Source of the DNA: G963663315 sp963668255
Lineage (GTDB): Bacteria > Pseudomonadota > Gammaproteobacteria > Arenicellales > Poriferihabitantaceae
NCBI GenBank assembly: GCA_965116595.1
Contig: OZ220708.1
Coordinates: 2,356,001-2,420,000, forward strand
DNA: 64,000 bases
Reading direction: 5' to 3'
Below are positions 16,923 to 25,160 of this stretch, piece by piece. The stretch's first letter is position 1. Each line of letters starts with the position of its first letter. A program made the position numbers and the translations under genes. The notes below the pieces were generated by a model, which saw only the letters and a list, made by a program, of their open reading frames with translations, did not search any database and had not been told where the DNA came from.

Positions 16923-18134
16923 TCAGACCAGTTCTACCGCCATGGCGGTGGCTTCGCCTCCACCTATGCACAACGACGCCACTCCTGTTTTCAGGTTGTG
17001 TTGTTGCAGCGCCGACAGCAGGGTCACCAGAATGCGGGCGCCGGATGCGCCAATAGGATGGCCCAATGCACAAGCGCCGCCATGAATGTTGATTTTCTGA
17101 TGGCTGATTGCGTGTTCCTCCATGGCGGCCATGGCAACCACGGCAAATGCTTCGTTGACTTCAAACAGACCCACATCATCGACCGTCAGATTGAGGGCTT
17201 CCTGTACCGACCTGATTGCGCCGACCGGGGCAGTGGTAAACCAGGCGGGCTCCTGAGCGTGAGTGACGTGGCCTGAAATTCTGGCAATCGGGGACAGGCC
17301 CCGACGTTGCGCGGTCGATTGGCGCATCAGTGTCAGTGCAGCGGCGCCATCGGAGATAGAACTGGAATTGGCCGCAGTGACCGTGCCGTGTTGTTTGAAA
17401 ACGGGTTTCAAATGCGGAATTTTCCCGATCTCGACCTTGAACGGCTGTTCGTCCTTTTCAACGGTGATCCTGTCCTTTTGACGCTTCACTGTCACTGCGG
17501 TGACTTCAGCGTCAAATGCGCCGCTGTCACTGGCCTGCCGGGCCCTGTGCAGGGATTCAATCGCAAACTGATCCTGTTGCTGCCGTGTGAAATGGTATTT
17601 GTCGGCACACGATTCGGCGAATGAGCCCATCAGGACACCTTTGTCATAAGCATCTTCCAGGCCGTCGAGAAACATGTGATCCAGCATCTCGCCGTGCCCT
17701 AACCTTTGACCATCACGCGCCCTGGGCAGCAGGTAGGGCGCTCTGGACATGTTTTCCATGCCGCCGGCGACCATGATGTCATTGCTGCCAGAGACCAACA
17801 GGTCATGCGCAAGCATAACGGCTTTCATCCCTGAGCCGCACATTTTGTTGATGGTAGTACAGCCGGTGGAAAAGGGCAGCCCTGCGCCCAACGCCGCCTG
17901 CCTGGCCGGAGCCTGGCCCTGACCCGCAGATAAAATGTTGCCCATGAGTACTTCTTCGATATCGTCAACCTCCAGGCCGGAGCGTTGTACGGCGGCACGA
18001 ATTGCACAGGCGCCGAGTTCCGCTGCGCTCACTTCGCTGAAACATCCACGAAAGCTGCCGATCGGTGTCCGTGCGTATCCGGTAATGACGACCGGATCAT
18101 CAGAGCCGTTGTGCGCCGGGTTGTGTCTGCCCAT
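16923..18134 (-). CDS. Acetyl-CoA acetyltransferase (thiolase)
   Basis: A biosynthetic-type thiolase that interconverts two acetyl-CoA and acetoacetyl-CoA. The 403-residue protein has the acylated Cys in TINKMCGSGMKA, GGMENMSRAPYLL, FEVNEAFAVVAM, the His in HGGACALGHPIGASG and the second Cys in LCIGGGEATAM. I chose ATG 18134, one base after the ivd stop; an in-frame ATG at 18167 would extend 11 residues into ivd. It lies between ivd and liuB, where it can cleave acetoacetyl-CoA derived from leucine. A second thiolase is encoded at 22400. Confidence 0.93.
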   Translation of the reverse strand: MGRHNPAHNGSDDPVVITGYARTPIGSFRGCFSEVSAAELGACAIRAAVQRSGLEVDDIEEVLMGNILSAGQGQAPARQAALGAGLPFSTGCTTINKMCGSGMKAVMLAHDLLVSGSNDIMVAGGMENMSRAPYLLPRARDGQRLGHGEMLDHMFLDGLEDAYDKGVLMGSFAESCADKYHFTRQQQDQFAIESLHRARQASDSGAFDAEVTAVTVKRQKDRITVEKDEQPFKVEIGKIPHLKPVFKQHGTVTAANSSSISDGAAALTLMRQSTAQRRGLSPIARISGHVTHAQEPAWFTTAPVGAIRSVQEALNLTVDDVGLFEVNEAFAVVAMAAMEEHAISHQKINIHGGACALGHPIGASGARILVTLLSALQQHNLKTGVASLCIGGGEATAMAVELV

Positions 18135-18135
18135 G

Positions 18136-19296
18136 CTAGCGACCCTCATCGAACAGTTCACGGCCAATCAGCATTCTGCGTATTTCCGAAGTGCCCGCTC
18201 CAATCTCATACAGCTTTGCATCCCGCAACAGCCGGCCAGCAGGGTAGTCATTGATATATCCGTTGGCGCCCAGCGCCTGGATTGCTTCGAGCGTCATCCA
18301 GGTAGCTTTTTCCGCGGTGTACAGTATCGATCCAGCGGCATCTTTTCGTGTCGTTTCGCCGTGGTCGCAGGCCCGGCCTACCGCATAGGCATAAGCCCGA
18401 CACGCATTCATTGTGCTGTACATGTCAGCCAGTTTTCCCTGCATCAGTTGAAACTCACCAATTGCCCGGCCGAACTGCTTGCGCTCGTGGACATAAGGCA
18501 CGACCAGATCCATGCAGGCGCGCATGATTCCCAATGGCCCCCCGGAAAGTACCGCACGCTCAAAATCGAGACCGCTCATCAGTACTTCGACACCACGATT
18601 GACCTGCCCCAGCAAATTGTCTACCGGTACTTCGACATTATTAAAAACCAGTTCGCCGGTGTTGGAGCCGCGCATTCCCAGTTTATCCAGTTTTTGTGCA
18701 ACCTGTATACCAGATTTCTTCTCCACGATGAAAGCGGTAATGCCCCTTGAAGCGGCTTCGGGTTCGGTTTTTGCGTATACCACGACAACATCGGCATCCG
18801 GTCCGTTGGTGATCCACATCTTGTGGCCATTCAATACATAGTGTCCTCCTTTGAGTTCTGCCTTCATCCCCATACTGACCACATCCGACCCTGAACCGGA
18901 CTCCGACATGGCGAGGGCGCCGACCAACTCTCCGGAGATCAACCCGGGCAGAAATTTCCGCTTCTGCTGTTCTGAGCCGTTGCGGCGGATCTGGTTGACG
19001 CACAAATTGGAATGTGCGCCGTAACTCAGGCCAACCGAGGCAGAGGCCCTGCTGATTTCTTCCATGGCGACGATGTGGGCGAGATAGCCCATATCCACTC
19101 CGCCATACTCTTGCCCAGTGGTGATGCCCAGTAAACCCAGGTCGCCGAATTTTCGCCATAAATCGCCGGGAAATTCATTGGACTGGTCGATTTGCTGAGC
19201 TCGGGGCGCGATTTCATCCTGGCAGAACGACCGGACTGTCTCACCAAGCAGGTCAATTTCTTCTCCAAAGTGGAAGTTGAGCGAGTGATAATGCAT
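18136..19296 (-). CDS. liuA: Isovaleryl-CoA dehydrogenase
   Basis: This FAD acyl-CoA dehydrogenase converts isovaleryl-CoA to 3-methylcrotonyl-CoA, the first committed step of the cluster. The 386-residue protein has LGLLGITTGQEYGGVDMGYL and RASASVGLSYGAHSNLCVNQI, which are characteristic of the isovaleryl-CoA branch, MSESGSGSDVVSM, KMWITNGPDADV, and the C-terminal IGAGTSEIRRMLIGREL. It is first in the minus-strand run; a palindromic operator lies 42-57 bases upstream of its ATG. Confidence 0.94.
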   Translation of the reverse strand: MHYHSLNFHFGEEIDLLGETVRSFCQDEIAPRAQQIDQSNEFPGDLWRKFGDLGLLGITTGQEYGGVDMGYLAHIVAMEEISRASASVGLSYGAHSNLCVNQIRRNGSEQQKRKFLPGLISGELVGALAMSESGSGSDVVSMGMKAELKGGHYVLNGHKMWITNGPDADVVVVYAKTEPEAASRGITAFIVEKKSGIQVAQKLDKLGMRGSNTGELVFNNVEVPVDNLLGQVNRGVEVLMSGLDFERAVLSGGPLGIMRACMDLVVPYVHERKQFGRAIGEFQLMQGKLADMYSTMNACRAYAYAVGRACDHGETTRKDAAGSILYTAEKATWMTLEAIQALGANGYINDYPAGRLLRDAKLYEIGAGTSEIRRMLIGRELFDEGR

Positions 19297-19337
19297 GGGA
19301 ACCGGATTCCAATAGCGACAGGACGCTAAATTACCTT

Positions 19338-19353
19338 ACGTTTACGTAAACGT
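19338..19353. promoter_or_regulatory. Perfect 16-bp palindrome, candidate LiuR operator
   Basis: The site ACGTTTACGTAAACGT is a perfect inverted repeat in the divergent region between liuA and the thioesterase gene. It resembles operators described for the MerR-family regulator LiuR of branched-chain amino acid degradation in gammaproteobacteria. On the minus strand it follows TTGACG (complement of 19351-19356), so it would lie in the promoter spacer, the usual MerR-family position. No LiuR gene is in the window. Confidence 0.7.
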
Positions 19354-19399
19354 CAACTATAATACGGGGTATGATTATTTACCTTAAGGATTCAAGCCG

Positions 19400-19822
19400 A
19401 TGAATATTGATCAGGCGCGGGCCTTTCTGGCCCGGGAGTTTCCGCAGAACACCTGCGAGGTGACAGAAATCGGTCCCGGTACGGCAACGGTTCGCCAGGC
19501 TATAGACCACAGGCATTTGCGCCCTGGCGGGACCGTGTCCGGCCCCACCATGATGACCATCGCCGATTGTGCGGCTTACGTCGCCATTCTGGGTCAGTAC
19601 GGCGAGATTGCCCTGGCGGTCACCACCAACCTCAATATCAATTTTTTAAGAAAGCCCGCCGCCGACCAGGATATTCTCGCGGAATGTCACTTGTTGAAAG
19701 CGGGCAAGCGTCTGGTTGTGTGCGAGGTCGCTGTATTTTCAGAAGGAAATGACCAACCCGTGGCTCATGTAACGGCAACCTATTCAATTCCGCCATCGAC
19801 GGCGACTTCCGCAGGAGGGTAG
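19400..19822 (+). CDS. PaaI-family hotdog thioesterase
   Basis: A 140-residue single-domain hotdog protein: RHLRPGGTVSGPTMMTIADCAAYVAIL is the active-site helix region in PaaI-like proteins, with ALAVTTNLNINFLRKP and AHVTATYSIPP as following strands. The order of the HxxPGGxxSGP segment matches a subgroup of acyl-CoA thioesterases. It is divergent from liuA and shares the palindromic operator region, so it may be co-regulated with leucine degradation. The substrate is unknown. Confidence 0.85.
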   Translation: MNIDQARAFLAREFPQNTCEVTEIGPGTATVRQAIDHRHLRPGGTVSGPTMMTIADCAAYVAILGQYGEIALAVTTNLNINFLRKPAADQDILAECHLLKAGKRLVVCEVAVFSEGNDQPVAHVTATYSIPPSTATSAGG

Positions 19823-19873
19823 AGGCGGGTATGGAAAAAATCCGCCTTGTTGTGACATAATCTGCCATCCAGC

Positions 19874-19964
19874 GGAGAGGTGTCTGAGTGGTTGAAAGAG
19901 CACGCCTGGAAAGTGTGTATACGTTAATAGCGTATCGAGGGTTCGAATCCCTCTCTCTCCGCCA
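19874..19964 (+). tRNA. tRNA-Ser (GGA)
   Basis: A class II tRNA of 91 bases including encoded CCA. The acceptor GGAGAGG pairs with TCTCTCC, with one G-U pair at the inner end. The anticodon loop CTGGAAA gives anticodon GGA, followed by a long variable arm and a T arm with GGTTCGAATCC. It lies between the thioesterase and ferredoxin genes. Confidence 0.95.
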
Positions 19965-20005
19965 TGATATCAACATAAAAACCAGGTAGCAATCCAACAG
20001 CGGCA

Positions 20006-20326
20006 ATGCCCACTATTAATTTTGTATTGGCGGATGGCAGTGAACTTGCCGTCGAAGGTAAGGTCGGAACCTCGGTGATGCTGCTTGCCAGACGCAGTGA
20101 GCTTTCCGGCATTCTGGCTGAATGCGGTGGTGCATGTTGCTGTGCAACCTGCCACGTTCACATTGACGAAAGCTGGATTGACAAACTTGATGAGATGGAA
20201 GACGACGAGCGCGATATGCTGGAATTTGCGGAAGATGTTGATTCATTGAGCCGTCTCAGTTGTCAGATAAAGGTCACGGAAGAGATAGATGGCCTGATTG
20301 TCCATGTTCCTGAGTTCCAGTATTGA
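20006..20326 (+). CDS. 2Fe-2S ferredoxin
   Basis: A 106-residue plant/adrenodoxin-type ferredoxin. The cluster ligands are the Cys residues in ECGGACCCATCHVHI (CxxxxxCxxC type with an extra Cys) and the later Cys of RLSCQIKV. DMLEFAEDVDSLSRLSCQI is typical of the adrenodoxin/putidaredoxin branch, which passes electrons to P450s or other oxygenases. No reductase or P450 is adjacent. It starts 42 bases after tRNA-Ser and ends 10 bases before the acetoacetyl-CoA synthetase gene. Confidence 0.9.
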   Translation: MPTINFVLADGSELAVEGKVGTSVMLLARRSELSGILAECGGACCCATCHVHIDESWIDKLDEMEDDERDMLEFAEDVDSLSRLSCQIKVTEEIDGLIVHVPEFQY

Positions 20327-20335
20327 GAGACCTGC

Positions 20336-22291
20336 ATGATGACACCGCTATGGCAACCCTCTCAGCAAAGAGTCCAGGAGAGCAACCTCAATGAATTTAT
20401 CCAATGGGTAACGGCATCTCACTCACAAGTCCATGATTACGACTCCCTGTACCGGTGGAGCGTAGAACACAGCGATCAATTCTGGTCATCGCTGTGGGAT
20501 TTCTCGGGTGTTATCGGCATACGGCCGTGTGACCGCATTCTGACCAATCCGACAGCCATGCCCGGAGCCGTGTGGTTCGAAGGCGCCCGGTTGAATTTCG
20601 CTGAAAATCTGCTTCGCTTTCGGGATGACCGTACCGCACTGATATTCCGCAGTGAAAACGGGACGGGCAGAGAACTGTCCTACCGGCTGCTTTTCATGGA
20701 AGTGATTCGCTGTGCAGAATGTCTGAAGACACTCGGAGTCAGGACGGGCGACAGGGTGGCGGGTTATATTACCAATAGTCCGGAAGCCGTGATTGCGATG
20801 CTGGCGACGACCAGCCTGGGAGCAATCTGGTCATCCTGTTCACCGGATTTCGGGGTTAACGGAGTGTTGGAGCGATTTGCACAAATCCAGCCAAAAGTCC
20901 TGTTTTGCGTGGACGGATATCATTACAACGGCAAGCAGCACGAATTGATGGATTCAGTCAAATCCGTAGCAGAGAATATTCCTGCCGTGGAAACAGTAAT
21001 TGTTGTTCCGTATCTGCATCCGGTTCCCGATATCAGTGATTTGGGCAATGCGATGTCATTCGGGGATTTCGAGACTGATTCCGATGACCTGGAATTTGTA
21101 CAGTTGCCGTTTGATCATCCGCTTTATATACTTTATTCATCAGGCACAACAGGTAAGCCGAAGTGTATTGTGCACGGCGCCGGTGGAACATTGCTGCAAC
21201 ACATCAAGGAACAGTTGCTGCATACCGATGTGAAGAGACAGGATCGCCTGTTTTTCTTTACAACCTGTGGCTGGATGATGTGGAACTGGCTGGCAAGCGG
21301 TCTGGCAAGCGGGTGTGCCCTGATTCTGTATGACGGATCACCATTTTATCCGGACGTGAATGCAATGTGGAAATTGGCTGATTCGTTGAAAATTTCCATC
21401 TTTGGGACCAGTGCCCGATATATTTCCGCCTGTGCCAAAGTGGGGCTGACCCCACGACAGGAGAATGATCTTTCAGGCATCAGAACCATCCTGACGACCG
21501 GGTCGCCGCTGGCGCCGGAAAACTTTGACTACGTTTATCAGGACATCAAGGCCGATATCATGCTTTCTTCCATTTCCGGTGGAACGGATATTGTCTCGTG
21601 TTTTGTGCTCGGCAACCCGATGCGACCGGTATACCGCGGAGAAATTCAAGGCGCTGGCCTGGGCATGGCTGTTGATGTATATGACGATGAATTTAATGAT
21701 GCGGCCCCGGTCAGGGGAAAACGCGCAGAACTGGTCTGTACCAGACCCTTTCCCAGCATGCCATTGGGATTCTGGAATGAACCCGATGACAGACGCTACC
21801 ATGCATCCTATTTTTCCCGTTTTCAGAATGTATGGGCGCAGGGTGATTATGCTGAAATTACAGAAAATGACGGGATAATCATATATGGCCGTTCTGATAC
21901 AGTGCTCAATCCGGGTGGGGTCAGAATCGGCACAGCGGAAATTTATCGCCAGGTCGAAAAAAAGGATGAAGTGCTTGAGAGCCTCTGCATCGCGCAAAAA
22001 TGGGACGGGGATGTTCGGGTGGTATTGTTCGTGATGCTGCGTGAAGGGGTGGAATTGACCGATCAACTGAAGGCTTCGATTCGACAGACAATCAAGGAAA
22101 ATACCACACCGCGACATGTCCCGAAGAAAATTATTGCCGCACCCGACATACCACGGACGATGAGCGGGAAGATAGTGGAACTCGCGGTTCGAGACATGGT
22201 TCATGGTGATGAGATCAAAAACACGGAGGCGCTTGCAAATCCCGAATCGCTTGAATTTTTCAGGAATATCGGAGAGCTTCAAACAAAATGA
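20336..22291 (+). CDS. Acetoacetyl-CoA synthetase
   Basis: An acyl-adenylate-forming enzyme that activates acetoacetate to acetoacetyl-CoA with ATP. The 651-residue length and N-terminal lead (LWQPSQQRVQESNLNEF) match the acetoacetyl-CoA synthetase branch. Motifs: YILYSSGTTGKPKCIVHGAGG (phosphate-binding loop), FFTTCGWMMWNW, ISGGTDIVSCFVLGNP, WAQGDYAEI, YGRSDTVLNPGGVRIGTAEIY and the C-terminal RTMSGKIVE with the catalytic Lys. Two adjacent ATG codons (20336, 20339) could serve as start. Together with the next thiolase it turns acetoacetate from the HMG-CoA lyase reaction into two acetyl-CoA. Confidence 0.95.
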   Translation: MMTPLWQPSQQRVQESNLNEFIQWVTASHSQVHDYDSLYRWSVEHSDQFWSSLWDFSGVIGIRPCDRILTNPTAMPGAVWFEGARLNFAENLLRFRDDRTALIFRSENGTGRELSYRLLFMEVIRCAECLKTLGVRTGDRVAGYITNSPEAVIAMLATTSLGAIWSSCSPDFGVNGVLERFAQIQPKVLFCVDGYHYNGKQHELMDSVKSVAENIPAVETVIVVPYLHPVPDISDLGNAMSFGDFETDSDDLEFVQLPFDHPLYILYSSGTTGKPKCIVHGAGGTLLQHIKEQLLHTDVKRQDRLFFFTTCGWMMWNWLASGLASGCALILYDGSPFYPDVNAMWKLADSLKISIFGTSARYISACAKVGLTPRQENDLSGIRTILTTGSPLAPENFDYVYQDIKADIMLSSISGGTDIVSCFVLGNPMRPVYRGEIQGAGLGMAVDVYDDEFNDAAPVRGKRAELVCTRPFPSMPLGFWNEPDDRRYHASYFSRFQNVWAQGDYAEITENDGIIIYGRSDTVLNPGGVRIGTAEIYRQVEKKDEVLESLCIAQKWDGDVRVVLFVMLREGVELTDQLKASIRQTIKENTTPRHVPKKIIAAPDIPRTMSGKIVELAVRDMVHGDEIKNTEALANPESLEFFRNIGELQTK

Positions 22292-22332
22292 TATTTGTTG
22301 CCCGAACAACGCCAGGGCGCCAGAAAATATGC

Positions 22333-22358
22333 GGGGGGGGGGGGGGGGGGGGCGGGGG
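22333..22358. repeat. Poly-G tract (G20-C-G5)
   Basis: Twenty consecutive G (22333-22352), one C and five more G lie between the acetoacetyl-CoA synthetase and thiolase genes, ending 41 bases before the thiolase ATG. Such a tract can form a G-quadruplex and slips readily in replication and in sequencing, so its stated length is uncertain. Confidence 0.95.
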
Positions 22359-22399
22359 TTCCCGGTAAATCAGTAAAATTGTAGATACAGGAGAACAGT

Positions 22400-23587
22400 A
22401 TGCAAAAGAATGAAGTCGTGATTGTGAGTGGGGTCAGGACTGCGGTCGGCAGTTTCGGCGGCAGTCTGAAAAATCATACCCCTGCCAGGCTCGGCGCTGC
22501 CGTGGTAGCTGAAGCAGTGAAAAGAGCGGGAATCGACGGGCAATCCGTGGGCCATGTTGCAGTAGGGAACGTGATTCATACCGAACCCCATGACGTCTAT
22601 ATCTCGAGGGTGATGGCGCTCAATGGCGGGTTGCCTCATACTACTCCGGCGGTCACCGTGAATCGTTTGTGCGGTAGTGGCATGCAGGCGATTGTCACCT
22701 CGGCACAACAGATTGAACTGGGTCTTTGCGATACCGCGTTGGCGAGTGGTGTCGAAGTGATGAGCAAGGGTGGATATCTGGCGACCGGGGTAAGATATGG
22801 AAACCGTCTCGGGGATGGCGTATTGCAGGACATGATGCTTGCCGCCCTGCATTGCCCGATGGAGCACTGCCACATGGGAGTCACAGCGGAAAACATTGCC
22901 GAAAAATGGGGGGTGTCCCGCGACGAACAGGATGCGTTTGCGCTGACCAGCCATAAGCGTGCGCAAAATGCGATTGAGCAGGGACATTTCAAAGACCAGA
23001 TTTTACCAATTGAACTGAAATCCAGAAAAGGCGCGGAGTGGTTCGATCAGGATGAGCATGTTCGTTTTGGCTCGAAGATCGAAGATATGCAAAAGTTGAA
23101 GCCTGTATTCAAGGAGGATGGTACGGTCACTGCGGGCAATGCAGCCGGAATCAATGATGGGGCCGCGGCGATGGTTTTGATGAGTCGGCAACAGTGTGAT
23201 GCCTTGGGAATAAAACCGAGGGCTCGATTGGTGAAGTATGCCTTTGCCGGGGTTGAACCCGCATATATGGGCATCGGGCCTGTGCCTGCTGTGCGCAATC
23301 TTCTGGAAAATACGGATTTCTCCGTCAAGGATATCGATGTCTGGGAAGTCAATGAAGCCTTTGCCGTACAGGCAATTGCGGTGGCGCGAGACCTTGATAT
23401 CCCAGCGCAAAAACTGAATCCCAATGGCAGCGGAATTTCATTGGGCCATCCGATTGGCGCAACCGGCGTCATCATCGCCGAGAAAGCTGTTTGTGAATTG
23501 GAACGCACTGGCGGACGGTATGCGGTGGTGACAATGTGTATTGGCGGCGGTCAGGGCATTGCCGGCCTTTTTGAAAGGGAAGCCTGA
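22400..23587 (+). CDS. Acetyl-CoA acetyltransferase / beta-ketothiolase
   Basis: A 395-residue thiolase with the acyl-accepting Cys in VNRLCGSGMQAIV, VWEVNEAFAVQAIAVARDL, His in NGSGISLGHPIGATG and Cys in VTMCIGGGQGIA. GAG precedes the ATG at the right spacing for ribosome binding. It follows acetoacetyl-CoA synthetase on the same strand, so its likely task is thiolytic cleavage of acetoacetyl-CoA. It differs clearly from the thiolase at 16923 (for example HGGACALGHPIG there, NGSGISLGHPIG here), which suggests a different chain-length preference or an independent origin. Confidence 0.93.
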   Translation: MQKNEVVIVSGVRTAVGSFGGSLKNHTPARLGAAVVAEAVKRAGIDGQSVGHVAVGNVIHTEPHDVYISRVMALNGGLPHTTPAVTVNRLCGSGMQAIVTSAQQIELGLCDTALASGVEVMSKGGYLATGVRYGNRLGDGVLQDMMLAALHCPMEHCHMGVTAENIAEKWGVSRDEQDAFALTSHKRAQNAIEQGHFKDQILPIELKSRKGAEWFDQDEHVRFGSKIEDMQKLKPVFKEDGTVTAGNAAGINDGAAAMVLMSRQQCDALGIKPRARLVKYAFAGVEPAYMGIGPVPAVRNLLENTDFSVKDIDVWEVNEAFAVQAIAVARDLDIPAQKLNPNGSGISLGHPIGATGVIIAEKAVCELERTGGRYAVVTMCIGGGQGIAGLFEREA

Positions 23588-23640
23588 TCAGGGCCATTGG
23601 ACGGCATGCCGGATTATTTATTAAACAGGTAACCAATATC

Positions 23641-24612
23641 ATGTTTTGGAACAAATCAAACCCTCCTGGTATCACAAGGACAGATTCAGATGAAAACTTC
23701 CGGCAGTCGGAAAATACGCGTATCCTGTCCATACTGGCACAGGATTATCTGAAGGAGAGAAAATCGAAACGGCGCTGGGGTATATTCTTCAAGTCACTGT
23801 TTATTGTCGTTATCGGCTATACTGTCTTTGCTTATTTCGAAACCGACTCCGGTTTTATTGCTGATGAACACACTGCGTTCGTCGAGCTGAATGGAGTGAT
23901 TGGTCCGAACTCGAATTCAGCTCATATCATCAACCGCAGTCTCGCAGATGCCTTTGAAGCTGAAAACTCGGCTGGCGTGGTAATGCAGATCAATAGTGCG
24001 GGCGGCGCCCCTGTTCAAGCGGCGCAAATCAATGAGGAAATCAAAAGACTGAAATTCCTCTACCCCGAAAAACCTTTTTATGTATCGATCACGGATATCT
24101 GCGTCTCCGGAGGTTATTATATTGCCGTTGCCGCAGACCGGATTTTTGCGCACCCTTCCAGTATCGTCGGCTCGATTGGAGTGCTGATGAATGGCTTTGG
24201 ATTTGTTGAAGCCATGAACAAACTGGGCATAGAAAGACGCCTGATTATCGCAGGAGAGAACAAGGCAATTCTTGATCCGTTCAGTCCTTCGGACCGGAGC
24301 GAGGTGGAGTATGCGCAGTCCTTGCTGGCAGAGGTTCACAAGCAATTTATTTCTGCGGTAAAATCCGGGAGAGGGGAGCGTTTGAAGAATGACCCGCAAA
24401 TATTCAGCGGGTTGTTCTGGAGTGGCTCGAGCGCGATGGAACTGGGATTGATTGATCAGTTCGGAAGTTCACAAAGCATCGCACGGGACGTCATCGGTGT
24501 GGAGAAGCTGGTCAACTACACCTTCAAGCCTTCATTTCTTGATGAGTTTGCTGAACAAGTGGGCACATCAATAGTCAATACATTCATGATGAAATCGTTG
24601 CAGATGCAATAG
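23641..24612 (+). CDS. S49-family signal peptide peptidase-like protease (SppA/SohB type)
   Basis: A membrane-anchored serine protease of 323 residues. One transmembrane segment (about residues 45-62, FFKSLFIVVIGYTVFAYF) is followed by a periplasmic S49 domain. The nucleophile Ser is in SITDICVSGGYYIAVAADRIFAHPSSIVGSIGV (about residue 156) and the general-base Lys in AGENKAILDPFSP (about residue 208), the Ser/Lys pair of this family. Length fits the short single-domain form. It probably degrades cleaved signal peptides in the membrane. The genes on either side are not functionally related in any obvious way. Confidence 0.9.
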   Translation: MFWNKSNPPGITRTDSDENFRQSENTRILSILAQDYLKERKSKRRWGIFFKSLFIVVIGYTVFAYFETDSGFIADEHTAFVELNGVIGPNSNSAHIINRSLADAFEAENSAGVVMQINSAGGAPVQAAQINEEIKRLKFLYPEKPFYVSITDICVSGGYYIAVAADRIFAHPSSIVGSIGVLMNGFGFVEAMNKLGIERRLIIAGENKAILDPFSPSDRSEVEYAQSLLAEVHKQFISAVKSGRGERLKNDPQIFSGLFWSGSSAMELGLIDQFGSSQSIARDVIGVEKLVNYTFKPSFLDEFAEQVGTSIVNTFMMKSLQMQ

Positions 24613-24697
24613 TTTCGGCCAGGAATATCGGGGAAACGGCTATAGCCATGAACGTAACTGTGTTACGCTATTATGCAAAATTACGGGGAGAGACCGA

Positions 24698-25069
24698 ATG
24701 GTAGAACAAACAAAGCAAGGGCAGCCCAAGTTAACGGTGAGAGTTGAGTTGGCGCCTGTTGAGTCCGGGGAGGCGGTTATCCTCTGTCCGAGTGGTCGAG
24801 TGGATGGCAGCACGGTAGGGATACTGGACGTTGCGGTCCAGGAGCGGATCGATACGGGGGTAGGGATATTGATATTTGATTTTGAGGAGACGACATATAT
24901 CAGCAGTGCGGGATTGCGGGTATTATTGATGAGTGCCCGGAAGATGCAGTCAGAGGGAGGCAAGGCGGTGTTTTGCGGGTTATTGCCGCACATTGCGGAG
25001 GTATTCGAGATCAGTGGATTCAGCGCCATACTTGATATACGGGCAAATCGTGCGGATGCGCTCGCTTGA
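24698..25069 (+). CDS. STAS-domain anti-sigma factor antagonist-like protein
   Basis: A 123-residue single STAS domain of the SpoIIAA/RsbV type. FDFEETTYISSAGLRVLLMSARKMQ holds the conserved Ser that is phosphorylated in partner-switching systems (SSAGLR). The N-terminal strands and GKAVFCGLLPHIAEVFEISGF complete the fold. GGGGAGA precedes the ATG. No anti-sigma kinase (RsbW-type) or PP2C phosphatase is in the window. Ninety-one bases separate it from the binding-protein/kinase pair, and it may be their cytoplasmic partner; this is inference from position. Confidence 0.9.
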   Translation: MVEQTKQGQPKLTVRVELAPVESGEAVILCPSGRVDGSTVGILDVAVQERIDTGVGILIFDFEETTYISSAGLRVLLMSARKMQSEGGKAVFCGLLPHIAEVFEISGFSAILDIRANRADALA

Positions 25070-25160
25070 GTCGGTTTGAATGTTCACTGTGAATTGTGAC
25101 TGATTGAAGATCCACCCCCTGAGAAATTGGAGAAGATCGTCTTGACCCAGGCTGTCTGAG

